Translations under genes and position numbers: made by a program
Shown here: positions 32,972 through 41,987 of the stretch, piece after piece
Numbering within the stretch: position 1 is the stretch's first letter
How the letters are laid out: every line of letters begins with the position of its first letter
Source: Parasutterella muris
GTDB lineage: Bacteria > Pseudomonadota > Gammaproteobacteria > Burkholderiales > Burkholderiaceae_F
Length of the DNA stretch: 64,000 nt
Direction: 5' to 3'
Assembly (NCBI RefSeq): GCF_009767915.1
Contig: NZ_WSRP01000002.1
Location: forward strand, 1 to 64,000
Notes under the pieces: model-generated
Seen by the model: only the letters and a program-made list of their open reading frames with translations
What the model was told of the DNA's origin: nothing
Database searches by the model: none

Positions 32972-32991
32972 GCCTCTTTGTCTCTAAAAAT

Positions 32992-33028
32992 AAAAGACCG
33001 CACCGTCACTGCACTGCGGTCTTTTTTA
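32992..33028 (+). terminator. Rho-independent terminator of ppk2
   Basis: AAAAGACCGCA and TGCGGTCTTTTTT form an 11-base-pair stem with a T-tract. It begins 20 bases after the ppk2 stop and could also act on the opposite strand. Confidence 0.9.
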
Positions 33029-33033
33029 TTGTC

Positions 33034-33064
33034 TAAAAACAGCAAAAGCCGCAGTACGCGGCTT
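33034..33064 (-). terminator. Terminator of the YbhB-like gene
   Basis: On the minus strand AAGCCGC-GTACT-GCGGCTT forms a seven-base-pair stem followed by TTGCTGTTTTT, 19 bases after the YbhB-like stop. Confidence 0.75.
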
Positions 33065-33083
33065 GATCATAAACAGATCTGCT

Positions 33084-33551
33084 TTACAGCAGCTTGTAGC
33101 GTCCCATGTATTCCGCCATGGCCACGACACGACCGTCCAGACTGTAGTAGATCTCTTTGAGCGAGGGCGTCTTTTCAAACTTCAGCCAGCAGTCCGCCGC
33201 AAACGCTTTGAAATAATAGCGGTGTATTCCAATCGGCGGCTTAGGCCCTATATAGCCCACTTTCCCACGGTCGTTCAGTCCCTGAAAACAATTGGGATAA
33301 AGCACCTTTGGGTCGGCTCCTTCAGGAAGATACAGCGGAACCGCCGGCAGGTTGTAGACAATCCAATGGATAAATGTCCGCTTCGGCGCCTGCGGATCCG
33401 GCGCATCCGGATCCATGCAGACCAGAACGATCGATTTGGCTCCCTCAGGCAAATCCGTAATCTCAATCGCAGGAGAAATATCTTCTCCCTGCTGAGTGAA
33501 TTTTCGAGGGATCATCCCGCCGTTGCTGAAGTTGGGACTGCTGATCAGCAT
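33084..33551 (-). CDS. YbhB/YbcL family PEBP-like protein
   Basis: A 155-residue phosphatidylethanolamine-binding-protein-like domain. Signatures are CMDPDAPDP (the ligand-pocket DPDAP) and FIHWIVYNLP, followed by GPKPPIGIHRYYFKAFA. Bacterial members are of uncertain function, with proposed roles as kinase-inhibitor-like or ligand-binding proteins; no signal peptide is present here, so it should be cytoplasmic. ATG at 33551 is chosen because AAGGA lies upstream; longer in-frame starts run into the CBS gene. It follows the CBS-domain gene by ten bases on the same strand. Confidence 0.85.
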   Translation of the reverse strand: MLISSPNFSNGGMIPRKFTQQGEDISPAIEITDLPEGAKSIVLVCMDPDAPDPQAPKRTFIHWIVYNLPAVPLYLPEGADPKVLYPNCFQGLNDRGKVGYIGPKPPIGIHRYYFKAFAADCWLKFEKTPSLKEIYYSLDGRVVAMAEYMGRYKLL

Positions 33552-33561
33552 ATCGTCCTTC

Positions 33562-34017
33562 TTACGGGCGCTGAGCCTGTTCTCTTGTCTTGGAAGACTT
33601 AACCGCACGAACCACGCTGTCAAGCTGTTCGGAGATTTCTTCCACAATATTGTTGGCCGTCACAATCCCGCAGAGACGTCCGTTGTCGTCAACCACCGGA
33701 AGGCGGCGAATGCCCTGCTCTCTCATGCGGGCAAGCGCGTCAACCACTGTTTCATTGGAGTTGGCGGTGCAGACCGGAGAACTCATCACGTCATCCACAC
33801 TAAGGGCCTGAACATCTTTTTCCAGCGCAACGACTTCCAGAGTAATGTCGCGGTCAGTCAGCATGCCAAGGGGATGATAGTCTTTATCAACAACGACTAA
33901 ACTGCCGACATGCTGCGAACGCATTTCCTTTGCCGCATTTAAAAGCGGAGTTCCGGCAGCAATCGTTGCGACATGATGCACCGCCAAGTCAATAATCTTT
34001 AATGAGCGAGCTCTCAT
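33562..34017 (-). CDS. Tandem CBS-domain protein
   Basis: A 151-residue protein made of two CBS domains (about 8-65 and 73-130), containing GSLVVVDKDYHPLGMLTDRDI and RRLPVVDDNGRLCGIVTANNI. Paired CBS domains bind adenine nucleotides or related ligands and act as energy or redox sensors. No catalytic domain is attached, so it probably regulates a partner. A short basic tail follows the second domain. It is probably co-transcribed with the YbhB-like gene downstream. The 152-base gap before it shows no obvious RNA gene. Confidence 0.85.
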   Translation of the reverse strand: MRARSLKIIDLAVHHVATIAAGTPLLNAAKEMRSQHVGSLVVVDKDYHPLGMLTDRDITLEVVALEKDVQALSVDDVMSSPVCTANSNETVVDALARMREQGIRRLPVVDDNGRLCGIVTANNIVEEISEQLDSVVRAVKSSKTREQAQRP

Positions 34018-34169
34018 TTGTACCTCTAATCAAATCAACCGGTTTAGAACCCGGCTTCTCAAATAAACTCTATGTCTCATTTTTAGTTTAGCAAAGAGAC
34101 AGCGCCTCTCACGCAAGTAGCGACAGTCAGCAACCCGACAGCAAAAGGCTTCTCATCGACTTGGTTTCT

Positions 34170-35030
34170 CTATTGTTCGTCCTCAAAAGGAGACGCTTTG
34201 AGATCCTTAAAGTCAAACAGGTTTTCATCTACCAGATGCGACGGAGCGACACGGGTAAGACTTCTAAAGATGTTTTCCACCCGACCCGGCGTCTGCCGAT
34301 CCATTCGCTCGATAATCGCCTTCATTTCACGACGGCAGACGTCATCAGCGCCGCACATCTTCGGAATAACGTCATAACCATTGACACGGCACCAGCGGGC
34401 TAAATCCTTTTCTCTTAAATAAATCAGCGGACGAATGACAATATGCTCCTTCGCGTCGCTTAAAAGCTTCGGCGGCATCGCTTTCAGCCGCCCGCCGTAA
34501 AACATATTCAGCATCAGCGTGCTGACCACATCGTCCATATGATGACCAAGCGCAATCTTTGTACACTTCTGCTCACGCGCTACCCGGTAGATAATGCCGC
34601 GTCTCAGACGGGAACACAAAGAACACAGATTCCTACTGCCCGGATATTTCGACTTCACAATCGAAAAAGTATCCTGATCCTCAATGTGATAAGGAACACC
34701 GCTCTTTTCCAAATGGGCTTTCAGCCGATCCAGCGGAAAATCCGGAAGATGCTGATTCAGACTGAACGCAAGCAGATCAAAGTGTATCGGCGCTCTGCCG
34801 CGAAGACGAATCAGAGCGTCAAGCAGCGCATAGCTGTCCTTGCCGCCTGAGATGCACACCATAACTTTGTCACCGTCCTCAATCAGGTTGAAGTCGGTAA
34901 TGGCCTTGGCGCAAAGACGCACCAGACGCTTCTCGAGCTTTCGGTTCTCAAACGAGAGACGCGCCGGTTTATCTTCCTGTCCGCCCTCGGACTCTTTAAA
35001 CTCTACTTTCTGAAATTCTTCGGCTCCCAT
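34170..35030 (-). CDS. ttcA: tRNA 2-thiocytidine(32) synthetase
   Basis: A 286-residue [4Fe-4S] PP-loop enzyme that thiolates C32 of certain tRNAs. The ATP-binding PP-loop is ISGGKDSYALLDAL (near 58-70); the cluster cysteines are the CxxC in NLCSLCSRLRRG and the later Cys in CGADDVCRREM. GHHMDDVVSTLMLNMFYGGRLKAMPP is the family signature. ATG at 35030 lies five bases after AGGAG and overlaps the folB stop by one base (TGATG), so the genes are coupled. Confidence 0.93.
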   Translation of the reverse strand: MGAEEFQKVEFKESEGGQEDKPARLSFENRKLEKRLVRLCAKAITDFNLIEDGDKVMVCISGGKDSYALLDALIRLRGRAPIHFDLLAFSLNQHLPDFPLDRLKAHLEKSGVPYHIEDQDTFSIVKSKYPGSRNLCSLCSRLRRGIIYRVAREQKCTKIALGHHMDDVVSTLMLNMFYGGRLKAMPPKLLSDAKEHIVIRPLIYLREKDLARWCRVNGYDVIPKMCGADDVCRREMKAIIERMDRQTPGRVENIFRSLTRVAPSHLVDENLFDFKDLKASPFEDEQ

Positions 35031-35437
35031 CAGCACTCCTTCGGTCTCTGCGAATCATCCTGCACAAAAAACTCCTCTATCCCCGCCGACTCCGCATTCG
35101 GATATACCTCAAGTTTTTCACTTCGGATGCGCAGCGCAGCAACTTCCTGATCCTTCAGCAACTCTCGGGCAATCTCCCCGATCAGCGTTTCCTGAAGATC
35201 AAAATGCCCACGCGCTATTGTCTTTTCAATCACCTGGGGAACTAAGTCATAGTTGTATACCTCGCTGAATTCACGAGGAATCCCCGGCGCCTTTCGCACA
35301 TAAAGATCAACATTGAATCTTACTTTCTGGACTTTGTTTTTCTCATGTTCATAAACACCGATTTGGGCCTGAGCAATGTAATTCTTTATGATGACTTTTC
35401 TCAGCTGTCCGCTGAACATTAAATTGTCGAAAACCAC
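35030..35437 (-). CDS. folB: Dihydroneopterin aldolase
   Basis: A 135-residue enzyme of the FolB/FolX tunnelling fold in folate synthesis, converting dihydroneopterin to hydroxymethyl-dihydropterin. Visible are IGVYEHEKNKVQKV with the substrate-binding Glu, NYDLV, and the catalytic Lys region RSEKLEVYP. GTG at 35437 is chosen because GAGGA lies six bases upstream; an ATG at 35419 is the alternative. The C-terminal tail (EEFFVQDDSQRPKEC) is a few residues longer than usual. Coupled to ttcA by overlapping stop and start. Confidence 0.85.
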   Translation of the reverse strand: MVFDNLMFSGQLRKVIIKNYIAQAQIGVYEHEKNKVQKVRFNVDLYVRKAPGIPREFSEVYNYDLVPQVIEKTIARGHFDLQETLIGEIARELLKDQEVAALRIRSEKLEVYPNAESAGIEEFFVQDDSQRPKEC

Positions 35438-35474
35438 AGGATGTCCTCACTGCACGGATGTGTAAAATCTAACT

Positions 35475-35666
35475 ATGCGATGGATATTAACTATTTTTAT
35501 CGGGCTCTGCGTTCTGACCTCAGCAATCCCCTGGCTTCAAAAACTCGGCATTGGAAAACTGCCGGGCGACTTGAATCTTTCTGTTTTCGGCAGAAAGATT
35601 CAGATTCCTATTGCCAGTACCATGCTGATCGCAGTTGTCTTAATGCTGATCGGCAAATTCCTTTAA
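35475..35666 (+). CDS. DUF2905 small membrane protein
   Basis: A 63-residue protein with two hydrophobic helices ([16 protein letters not shown] and [17 protein letters not shown]) separated by a loop with GKLPGDLNL. This helix-loop-helix with PGD is the DUF2905 signature. Function is unknown. It is divergent from folB, and its 3' end overlaps the convergent cca gene by 27 bases. Confidence 0.85.
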   Translation: MRWILTIFIGLCVLTSAIPWLQKLGIGKLPGDLNLSVFGRKIQIPIASTMLIAVVLMLIGKFL

Positions 35667-36746
35667 GTAAGCTTCAATTGCCTTCAAAGAAGCCGCACGA
35701 ATCGCCTGCGGGATTTCCTTTCTATCCTCTGCCACCTCTGCCGCGGCCTTCATATCCACACTCATAAGCGCCTCAGCGGCGCCCAGCCAAAACGCCTGAT
35801 CCTTTATGGCCGAAGCGCTCTCCAAGAGCTTCATCAGAGAAGCAAAACGCTTGGGACGGCGCAGTGCGTCCTTTCGCTTTAACGACTCGAGCACCTCCTC
35901 TGCAGAACCGCTTCGAAGCTCGGCGCCATGAAGCGTTCGACTAAACTGCAACGCCAAGTCCTCATTTTCTGAAGAGACGCGTAAAAGCTTAAAGATCTCT
36001 CCAAGAGCGCTCGGATCTGTGTCGAGAAAAAGCAGCGCGAAGCGCTCCGACTCTGTATAGGAGTCATCTGCCGCATCAGTCAGATCCATCGTCTTAGATG
36101 TCAGACGCCACTTGGGAAAGGAGCTTGAGAGATAACCGCAGTCTTTCAAAACCTCAAAGAATCGTGAAGGCTTTGCCTCATGCAGCGCTTTCATGAGTTC
36201 CCGCCCGACACGCTCGGCCACGAGATAGTCCGTCTCTCCGCTTTCAACGATGGATCTGAGCAGGCGCTTCGTCTCGTCGGCGATCGTGAAATCCGGCAGC
36301 TTCGCAGCAAAGCGCGCCGCGCGCAGAACTCGAACCGGATCCTCTTTGAACGCGTCGCTGACGTTTCGAAGCACTTTTGCCTCCAAATCCCGGCAGCCGC
36401 CGTAAGGATCGGTCACATGCCCGTTCTCATCCATCGCGATAGCATTGACAGTAAGATCGCGCCGATACAAGTCCTGCTCCAAAGTGACGTTCGGCGCCGT
36501 ATAAAACACAAAGCCCTTATAACCATTGCCGCTCTTGCGTTCTGTTCTCGCCAAGGCGTATTCTTCATGAGTTTTCGGATGCAAAAAAACGGGAAAGTCT
36601 TTGCCCACGGGCGTATAGCCCTGACAGATCATTTCCTCGGGCGTCGCTCCGATGACAACCCAGTCACGATCGGAGGGCCGAACCGCAAAGCCTCTTTCCT
36701 GAAGAAGCTTATCCCGTACCCAGCCGCCTACAATATATTTTTTCAT
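35640..36746 (-). CDS. cca: CCA tRNA nucleotidyltransferase
   Basis: A 368-residue class II nucleotidyltransferase that adds or repairs the 3' CCA end of tRNAs. The catalytic site is GGWVRDKLL with the metal-binding pair in SDRDWVV; the nucleotide-recognition segments [16 protein letters not shown] and [14 protein letters not shown] follow. No HD phosphohydrolase motif is seen in the C-terminal part, so the longer E. coli type with extra activities is not supported. It runs opposite to the 5-FTHF cyclo-ligase gene, 20 bases from its start. Confidence 0.94.
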   Translation of the reverse strand: MKKYIVGGWVRDKLLQERGFAVRPSDRDWVVIGATPEEMICQGYTPVGKDFPVFLHPKTHEEYALARTERKSGNGYKGFVFYTAPNVTLEQDLYRRDLTVNAIAMDENGHVTDPYGGCRDLEAKVLRNVSDAFKEDPVRVLRAARFAAKLPDFTIADETKRLLRSIVESGETDYLVAERVGRELMKALHEAKPSRFFEVLKDCGYLSSSFPKWRLTSKTMDLTDAADDSYTESERFALLFLDTDPSALGEIFKLLRVSSENEDLALQFSRTLHGAELRSGSAEEVLESLKRKDALRRPKRFASLMKLLESASAIKDQAFWLGAAEALMSVDMKAAAEVAEDRKEIPQAIRAASLKAIEAYLKEFADQH

Positions 36747-36766
36747 TCCGAACTCTGTCGAATCCT

Positions 36767-37360
36767 ATGCTGTCAAATAAGAAAACTGTCCGCGCCGCAC
36801 TGCTCGAACAGAGAAACACACTTAAAAAATCAAACCGGTGGGCCGAACTTAATGCCGAACTTTGTCAGTCCGCAGCAGATTGGCTGAGCCGGGCGACGAC
36901 TCAAACCATCGGACTCTTCTATCCTATCGGAAGCGAACCCGATATTCGGCCGGCTGCCCTTCGACTGAGCGCTGAGAAAAGCGGGCTAAAACTTTACCTT
37001 CCTGTCACGGTCGGCAAAGAAATGATTTTCCGCCAATGGCTGCCGCAGCAGAAGCTGATTCAGGGGAAATTTGGAATTCCCGAGCCGCAAAACACGGAGT
37101 GCGCCGCTCCGGATCTTCTGCTGGTCCCATGCGTCGGCGTCGATCCTCTCGGGCACCGCCTCGGCTACGGAGGCGGTTTCTATGACCGCTATCTCCAAAA
37201 GGCCGATCCGCGCCCGTTAACCGTCGGGATCTGCTTTTCACAGTTTGCCGCCGCGCAGTTTCAGACGGAACCGTTCGATGCCGCAATGGACTGGATCATT
37301 ACGGAAAAAGGTGCCGTCAAAGCAGCACCTCTTCACACTATTCCTCCGCAAGCTCTCTAA
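36767..37360 (+). CDS. 5-formyltetrahydrofolate cyclo-ligase
   Basis: A 197-residue enzyme that converts 5-formyl-THF to 5,10-methenyl-THF with ATP, clearing a dead-end folate. Diagnostic segments are the N-terminal KKTVRAALLEQR, LFYPIGSEPD, and the ATP/substrate loop GYGGGFYDRYL near residue 142. It is divergent from cca and overlaps the 3' end of trpS by 23 bases. The E. coli homologue is ygfA/fau, next to the 6S RNA gene; no 6S RNA was recognised in the short flanks here. Confidence 0.9.
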   Translation: MLSNKKTVRAALLEQRNTLKKSNRWAELNAELCQSAADWLSRATTQTIGLFYPIGSEPDIRPAALRLSAEKSGLKLYLPVTVGKEMIFRQWLPQQKLIQGKFGIPEPQNTECAAPDLLLVPCVGVDPLGHRLGYGGGFYDRYLQKADPRPLTVGICFSQFAAAQFQTEPFDAAMDWIITEKGAVKAAPLHTIPPQAL

Positions 37361-38636
37361 GCGCTTCCTGCACCTGCTGCTCGGAAACCGACTCGGCAAG
37401 TTCATTAAAGACGCCAGTCAGCGCCGCCATTCCCTGAGCCTTAAACTGCTTAACCAGCGCTCCGGTCTCCTTGCCGGAAGCAAGGCCTCCCGCTGTCACC
37501 AGAAGATTTCCGCTGGCATCAACCAGCTTGAAGTAAAAGAGTCCGTCTTTCTCCCGATACTGCTTCACCACACACTTGCCCTTGCGCGTCTTAACTTTTT
37601 TCGCTTTATTTTCAAGAGCTCGGAATGCTCTCAGGCCGACCGCCTCACGCACCTGAGCGACGAGTTCTCTGGCCATCGGACGAATCCTCTCCACGCCTTC
37701 GATAAGAATCTTCTCTACGACTTCCGGCTCCCGCATATACATTTCATATTTTTCGCGCATAGGACCGATTTCACCGTTAATTGTGTTAAAAACGATCTCT
37801 TTGGCCTCTCCCCAGCTCAACCCTTCACGAAGCGCCTTGCGGAACGCCTCACGCTCTTCATGCGTCGCGAACGCCTCATAGAGCTGAGTCAGCGATGTGG
37901 AATCCGGATCCTTCGGCTCGCCCGGAAGTTTGGAATCCGTGACCACTTTCATAATCGCTTCTTTCAGCGCCTTCTCTCCGCCCTCAAACAAAGGAATGAC
38001 ATTGTCATAACTCTTGCTCATCTTGCGCCCGTCAAGACCAGGAAGAACCGCGACCTCCTCGTCAATCAGCGCCTCGGGCAGCGGAAGGATTTCTTTGCCA
38101 TTGCCGTAAAGCATGTTAAAGCGAGCGGCAATATCACGGCACATTTCAATGTGCTGAATCTGATCTCTTCCGACCGGAATCAAATTTGCTTTGAAAATCA
38201 GAATGTCGGCCGCCATCAGAATCGGATAGCAGAAAAGACCCATTGTGACATTATTGTCGGGATCTTCTCCGTCGCGTTCATTCGCTTCAACCTTGGCCTT
38301 ATATGCATGCGCACGATTCATCAGCCCTTTGGAAGTCAGACAGTTAAGAATCCAGTCCAATTCCAAAGTTTCCGGCAGATCGCTCTGTCGATAAAAGTGA
38401 ACGCGATTCGGATCAAGACCGCAGGCAAGCCATGTAGCGGCAATCTGAATACGGCTCTTTTCAATTCGATCCGGATCCTCGATCGTCTTGATCAGGGCGT
38501 GGTAATCAGAAAGAAAATAAAAACTCTCCGTACCGGCTGCAAGACTCTTTTGAATCGCGGGACGAATACAGCCCACATAGTTGCCCAAATGAAGAGTACC
38601 ACTTGGCGTAACACCTGTTAAAACTCGTACTGTCAT
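37338..38636 (-). CDS. trpS: Tryptophanyl-tRNA synthetase with C-terminal extension
   Basis: A 432-residue class I synthetase. The HIGH motif appears as TLHLGNYVG near residue 16 and the KMSKS loop as GRKMSKSYDN near 204; MAADILIFKANLIPVGRDQ is typical TrpS. The compact core is normally about 330 residues; here about 90 more follow, including YFKLVDASGNLLVTAGGLAS, which looks like a YegP/DUF1508-type beta-rich module. I recall similar extensions in other betaproteobacterial TrpS proteins. The gene follows the metK terminator. Confidence 0.92.
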   Translation of the reverse strand: MTVRVLTGVTPSGTLHLGNYVGCIRPAIQKSLAAGTESFYFLSDYHALIKTIEDPDRIEKSRIQIAATWLACGLDPNRVHFYRQSDLPETLELDWILNCLTSKGLMNRAHAYKAKVEANERDGEDPDNNVTMGLFCYPILMAADILIFKANLIPVGRDQIQHIEMCRDIAARFNMLYGNGKEILPLPEALIDEEVAVLPGLDGRKMSKSYDNVIPLFEGGEKALKEAIMKVVTDSKLPGEPKDPDSTSLTQLYEAFATHEEREAFRKALREGLSWGEAKEIVFNTINGEIGPMREKYEMYMREPEVVEKILIEGVERIRPMARELVAQVREAVGLRAFRALENKAKKVKTRKGKCVVKQYREKDGLFYFKLVDASGNLLVTAGGLASGKETGALVKQFKAQGMAALTGVFNELAESVSEQQVQEALRELAEE

Positions 38637-38696
38637 CGATCTTTCCTTACTTCGATCTGTTTCACTGAATAGTTGGATTTTAATTAGTTGTTCGCT

Positions 38697-38728
38697 AAAA
38701 CAGAAAGAGGCGGATTTCGTCCGCCTCC
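38697..38728 (-). terminator. Rho-independent terminator of metK
   Basis: On the minus strand AGGCGGA-CGAAA-TCCGCCT forms a seven-base-pair stem followed by CTTTCTGTTTT. It lies 24 bases past the metK stop and before trpS. Confidence 0.8.
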
Positions 38729-38751
38729 CACTGAACGCTTATCGCGAAATT

Positions 38752-39945
38752 TTAGTCTGCCAAGCCGGCAGCTTTGCGCAGCGCTTCTGCTTTGTCCGTT
38801 CTTTCCCAAGTGAATTCTGGCTCTTCTCTGCCGAAATGACCGTATGCGGCAGTCTTAGAGTAGATCGGACGCTGCAGATCAAGCATCTTGATGATGCCTG
38901 CAGGTCTCAGATCAAAATGTTCACGGACGAGTTCGGCAATCTTTTCATCAGGGATGACGCCGGTACCTTCGGTATAAACAGTGATATTCACAGGGTTGGC
39001 AACGCCGATGGCATAAGCGACCTGAATCTGGCACTGCTTGGCAAGTCCTGCGGCAACGATGTTCTTAGCCACGTATCTGCATGCGTAGGCAGCTGAGCGG
39101 TCAACCTTGGTCGGATCCTTGCCGGAGAAGGCACCGCCGCCGTGCGGGCAGGCACCGCCGTAGGTGTCCACAATGATCTTACGGCCGGTTAAACCGCAGT
39201 CGCCCTGAGGGCCACCGATTACAAAGCGGCCTGTCGGATTGATCAGATACTTGGTGTCGCGAAGCATTTCCGGAGGAAATACCGGCTTCACAATCTTCTC
39301 AATCACGGCTTCGATGAATTCGGGCTTCATCTTGTCTCCGTCGCTCATATCAGGCGCATGCTGAGTAGAAAGAACCACGGTTTCTACCGAGACGGGACGA
39401 CCGTCAACATAACGCATCGTGACCTGGCTCTTGGCATCCGGACGCAGGTAAGGCATTTCGCCGGTTCTGCGCATCAAAGACTGCTGTTCAACTAAGCGAT
39501 GAGCGTAATAAATCGGAGCAGGCATCAGCGCGTCAGTTTCGTCACAGGCGTAGCCGAACATCAGACCTTGGTCGCCGGCGCCTTTTTCCAAAGGATCGTC
39601 CTGCGCGGAATCAACACCCTGCGCGATGTCGGGAGACTGCTTGTCAAAGGCGACGAGAACAGCACAGCCTTTATGATCAATGCCGTAGCTGCTGTCGTCA
39701 TAGCCGATTCTCTTCAGCGTGTTGCGAACCACTGAGGGAAAATCCACATTGGCTGTCGTGGAAATTTCGCCTGCCAGCATCACAGTGCCGGTCGTACACA
39801 GTGTTTCAGCCGCAACGCGTGCCGTCGGATCCTGTTCCAAAATGGCGTCAAGGATCGCATCGGAAATCTGATCGGCTACTTTATCGGGATGTCCCTCCGA
39901 CACAGACTCGGAGGTAAAAAGATATTCTTTGGCGGATTGTTTCAT
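38752..39945 (-). CDS. metK: S-adenosylmethionine synthetase
   Basis: A 397-residue tetrameric enzyme that makes SAM from methionine and ATP. Signatures are [15 protein letters not shown] near residue 14, [12 protein letters not shown] near 119, [23 protein letters not shown] and the C-terminal [11 protein letters not shown]. Length is typical. It has its own promoter and a roughly 117-base leader with a strong stem. Its GGAG ribosome-binding site lies 11 bases before ATG and can pair with a CUCC upstream. SAM supply is relevant to the several methyltransferases and radical SAM enzymes in the window. Confidence 0.97.
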   Translation of the reverse strand: MKQSAKEYLFTSESVSEGHPDKVADQISDAILDAILEQDPTARVAAETLCTTGTVMLAGEISTTANVDFPSVVRNTLKRIGYDDSSYGIDHKGCAVLVAFDKQSPDIAQGVDSAQDDPLEKGAGDQGLMFGYACDETDALMPAPIYYAHRLVEQQSLMRRTGEMPYLRPDAKSQVTMRYVDGRPVSVETVVLSTQHAPDMSDGDKMKPEFIEAVIEKIVKPVFPPEMLRDTKYLINPTGRFVIGGPQGDCGLTGRKIIVDTYGGACPHGGGAFSGKDPTKVDRSAAYACRYVAKNIVAAGLAKQCQIQVAYAIGVANPVNITVYTEGTGVIPDEKIAELVREHFDLRPAGIIKMLDLQRPIYSKTAAYGHFGREEPEFTWERTDKAEALRKAAGLAD

Positions 39946-40062
39946 GTCTTGCTGTACTCCAATAAAAATTTAACCAAAGGAGACAGCGTCGCGGAAGCAC
40001 GCTTCCGGACGCTTTAGCGGAATTTCGATATCGCCCCGCAAGTTGTCCTTTAACTCGGCGAA
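39946..40062 (-). promoter_or_regulatory. Structured 5' leader of metK with possible ribosome-site sequestration
   Basis: Read on the minus strand, the leader holds a 12-base-pair stem with one bulged C (arms at 40012-40001 and 39998-39986) and a tiny loop, then TGTCTCC (39985-39979), which can pair with GGAGTACA (39960-39953) carrying the metK ribosome-binding site. The layout of aptamer-like stem plus anti-Shine-Dalgarno resembles a translational riboswitch or a protein-bound leader. No known SAM or SAH riboswitch consensus was recognised. Confidence 0.45.
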
Positions 40063-40068
40063 CTCAGC

Positions 40069-40097
40069 ACTATAATCTTCGAGCATCGGCTTTTCAA
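40069..40097 (-). promoter_or_regulatory. metK promoter (sigma-70 type)
   Basis: On the minus strand TTGAAA (40097-40092) and TATAGT (40074-40069) are separated by exactly 17 bases, a near-consensus housekeeping promoter. It predicts a transcript start near 40062. Confidence 0.75.
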
Positions 40098-40161
40098 GTC
40101 CAATACCCTAGCTTGGAAAGAAAATTTAGCAAATTAACATTTTTTTATCTTAAGGACTGAC

Positions 40162-41058
40162 GTGGCGAAGAAATCTGCACTTAATCAAATCATTTCCCGC
40201 ACCTGTGTCGGGATTGTGAACTCGATGGTCAGCTGGAAGCAGTCCTCGCGGACCGCTCTGGCCGATTTCCTCGGCACGGTCACCTGGTACGTGCTTGCGC
40301 GCCGACGCCATATCGCCCTTACAAACCTCAGGCTGTGTTTCCCGGATTGGACCGAAGAAAAACGCACAGCCACAGCGAAACAAGTCTTCAGGAACCTCGT
40401 GCGTGCCGCGCTTGACCACAGCGTACTGGCCAAGGGAAGCGCCGAGCAGGTACAGGCAATGGTCAAATTCACCGGAAAAGAGAAATTCCTGGAACTGTGT
40501 GATGAGGGTCCGCTTATCGTTGTCGCCCCGCACTTTGTCGGTCTGGATGCGGGCGGTATCGCAATCAATACCTTCAGACGCGGCGCTTCGCTTTATCAGA
40601 CTCAGTCCAACCCCATTTGGGATAAATGGGCTTATGACGCCCGCAAGCGATTCTCCGATCCGGTCCTGATTCCAAAATCCAACTCCGCGATGAAACAAGT
40701 CATCCGTGTCATTCGTGAGCCCCTGCCTTTTTATTACCTTCCCGATATGGACCACGGAGAACGAAATTCCGTCTTTGTCCCGTTTTTCGGAGTTCAGGCC
40801 GCGACACTGCCCATGGTCTCTAAATTGGCAAAGCTGACTAAGGCAAAAGTGATCTGGGGCATCGCTGAAACAACCGACGAGGGCTACATCATGCATCTGT
40901 CGGACCCGCTTGAGAATTTTCCGACGGATGATCCCGTCGCGGACACCGAACGCCTCAATCGGGAACTCGAACAATTTATCCTCAGACATCCGGACCAATA
41001 TCTGTGGACACATCGCCGCTTTAAAACGCGGCCGCAGGGAGAACCGCCTGTTTATTAG
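40162..41058 (+). CDS. LpxL/LpxM-type lipid A acyltransferase
   Basis: A 298-residue inner-membrane lysophospholipid acyltransferase-family protein that adds a secondary acyl chain to lipid A from acyl-ACP. The catalytic HX4D motif is PHFVGLDAG near residue 132; CFPDWTEEKR and DMDHGERNSVFVPFFGV are family segments. GTG is the start, with AAGGA seven bases upstream. Which acyl position it serves (LpxL or LpxM) is not decidable. It is divergent from metK and may be co-transcribed with dapF 77 bases later. Confidence 0.9.
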   Translation: MAKKSALNQIISRTCVGIVNSMVSWKQSSRTALADFLGTVTWYVLARRRHIALTNLRLCFPDWTEEKRTATAKQVFRNLVRAALDHSVLAKGSAEQVQAMVKFTGKEKFLELCDEGPLIVVAPHFVGLDAGGIAINTFRRGASLYQTQSNPIWDKWAYDARKRFSDPVLIPKSNSAMKQVIRVIREPLPFYYLPDMDHGERNSVFVPFFGVQAATLPMVSKLAKLTKAKVIWGIAETTDEGYIMHLSDPLENFPTDDPVADTERLNRELEQFILRHPDQYLWTHRRFKTRPQGEPPVY

Positions 41059-41135
41059 GCTGCTATTGCGAAAAATACGCGGATTGCGCTTACGCATTAG
41101 TAGAATGATGAGATTAACTATCCGTTGAGGACGCT

Positions 41136-41987
41136 GTGAAAATTAAATTCACGAAAATGCACGGAGCAGGAAACGACTTCGTGGTGCTTGACTGCACTGA
41201 AAAACCGTTTTCCCTCACAGAAAAGCAGCTGAGACATTTGGCTGACCGCCATTTTGGCGTCGGTGCCGATCAGATTCTGGTTGTTGAAAAACCCGATGAT
41301 AACTCTGTCGACTTCAAATACCGAATCTTTAACCAAGACGGCGGAGAGGTCGAACAGTGCGGCAACGGCGCGCGCTGCTTCGTTAAATATGTCAGCCAAA
41401 GAAAACTGACGGACAAGAAAAAAATCCGCGTCCAAACGATGAAATCCGTCATTGAGCCCGAACTGCTCGATAACGGAACGGTCAAAGTCAATATGGGAAT
41501 GCCGTCTTTTACCCCGGCAGACCTTCCGTTTAATCCCGCCGGACTGCCGACAAGAGAAGTAAATGGTGAGCCTCAGTGGGCAATCCGCTTCAAGGGCGAA
41601 CTCTGGTGGTTCTCCGTCAGCTCAATGGGCAATCCGCATGTCACGATCATTGTCGACGACGCTGCCGGCGCGCCGGTTGCTGAGCTCGGCGCGTTTATCG
41701 AAAAACATCCGGCCTTCCCCCGTCGCGTCAATGTCGGCTTTTTGGAAATCATGAATCCCCATGAAGGCAAAGTTCGGGTCTGGGAACGAGGTGCCGGAGA
41801 AACACTCGCCTGCGGAACCGGGAACTGCGCGGCCGCAGTCACCAGCATTCACGCTCAGTTCATGGAATCACCCGTAACGCTTCACAACCGAGGCGGCGAT
41901 CTGACGCTTCAGTGGGAAGGAGAAGGTGAAAACGTTGAACTTATCGGCCCTGCCGTTTACCTATTTGACAGCGAGATCGAACTTTAA
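41136..41987 (+). CDS. dapF: Diaminopimelate epimerase
   Basis: A 283-residue PLP-independent racemase converting LL- to meso-diaminopimelate for lysine and peptidoglycan. The two catalytic cysteines are in EQCGNGARC and ETLACGTGNCAAAV, and KMHGAGNDFVVLD is the N-terminal signature. GTG at 41136 has GAGG upstream. The stop overlaps the next ATG by one base (TAATG). The usual dapF-DUF484 order is kept, but xerC, which often follows, is replaced by rlmI. Confidence 0.95.
   Translation: MKIKFTKMHGAGNDFVVLDCTEKPFSLTEKQLRHLADRHFGVGADQILVVEKPDDNSVDFKYRIFNQDGGEVEQCGNGARCFVKYVSQRKLTDKKKIRVQTMKSVIEPELLDNGTVKVNMGMPSFTPADLPFNPAGLPTREVNGEPQWAIRFKGELWWFSVSSMGNPHVTIIVDDAAGAPVAELGAFIEKHPAFPRRVNVGFLEIMNPHEGKVRVWERGAGETLACGTGNCAAAVTSIHAQFMESPVTLHNRGGDLTLQWEGEGENVELIGPAVYLFDSEIEL

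Noticed and set aside
37245-38621. Long open frame antisense to trpS (about 458 residues)
   Set aside because: Composition is Arg/His/Leu/Phe-rich as expected for an antisense shadow, with no family motif; trpS on the other strand is certain.
39946-40062. Known SAH or SAM riboswitch in the metK leader
   Set aside because: The conserved core segments of these classes, as I know them, are not seen; only generic stems and an anti-SD pairing are supported.
40150-41097. Long open frame antisense to the lipid A acyltransferase gene
   Set aside because: No domain or signal, full overlap with a conserved gene having an HX4D motif; treated as a shadow.
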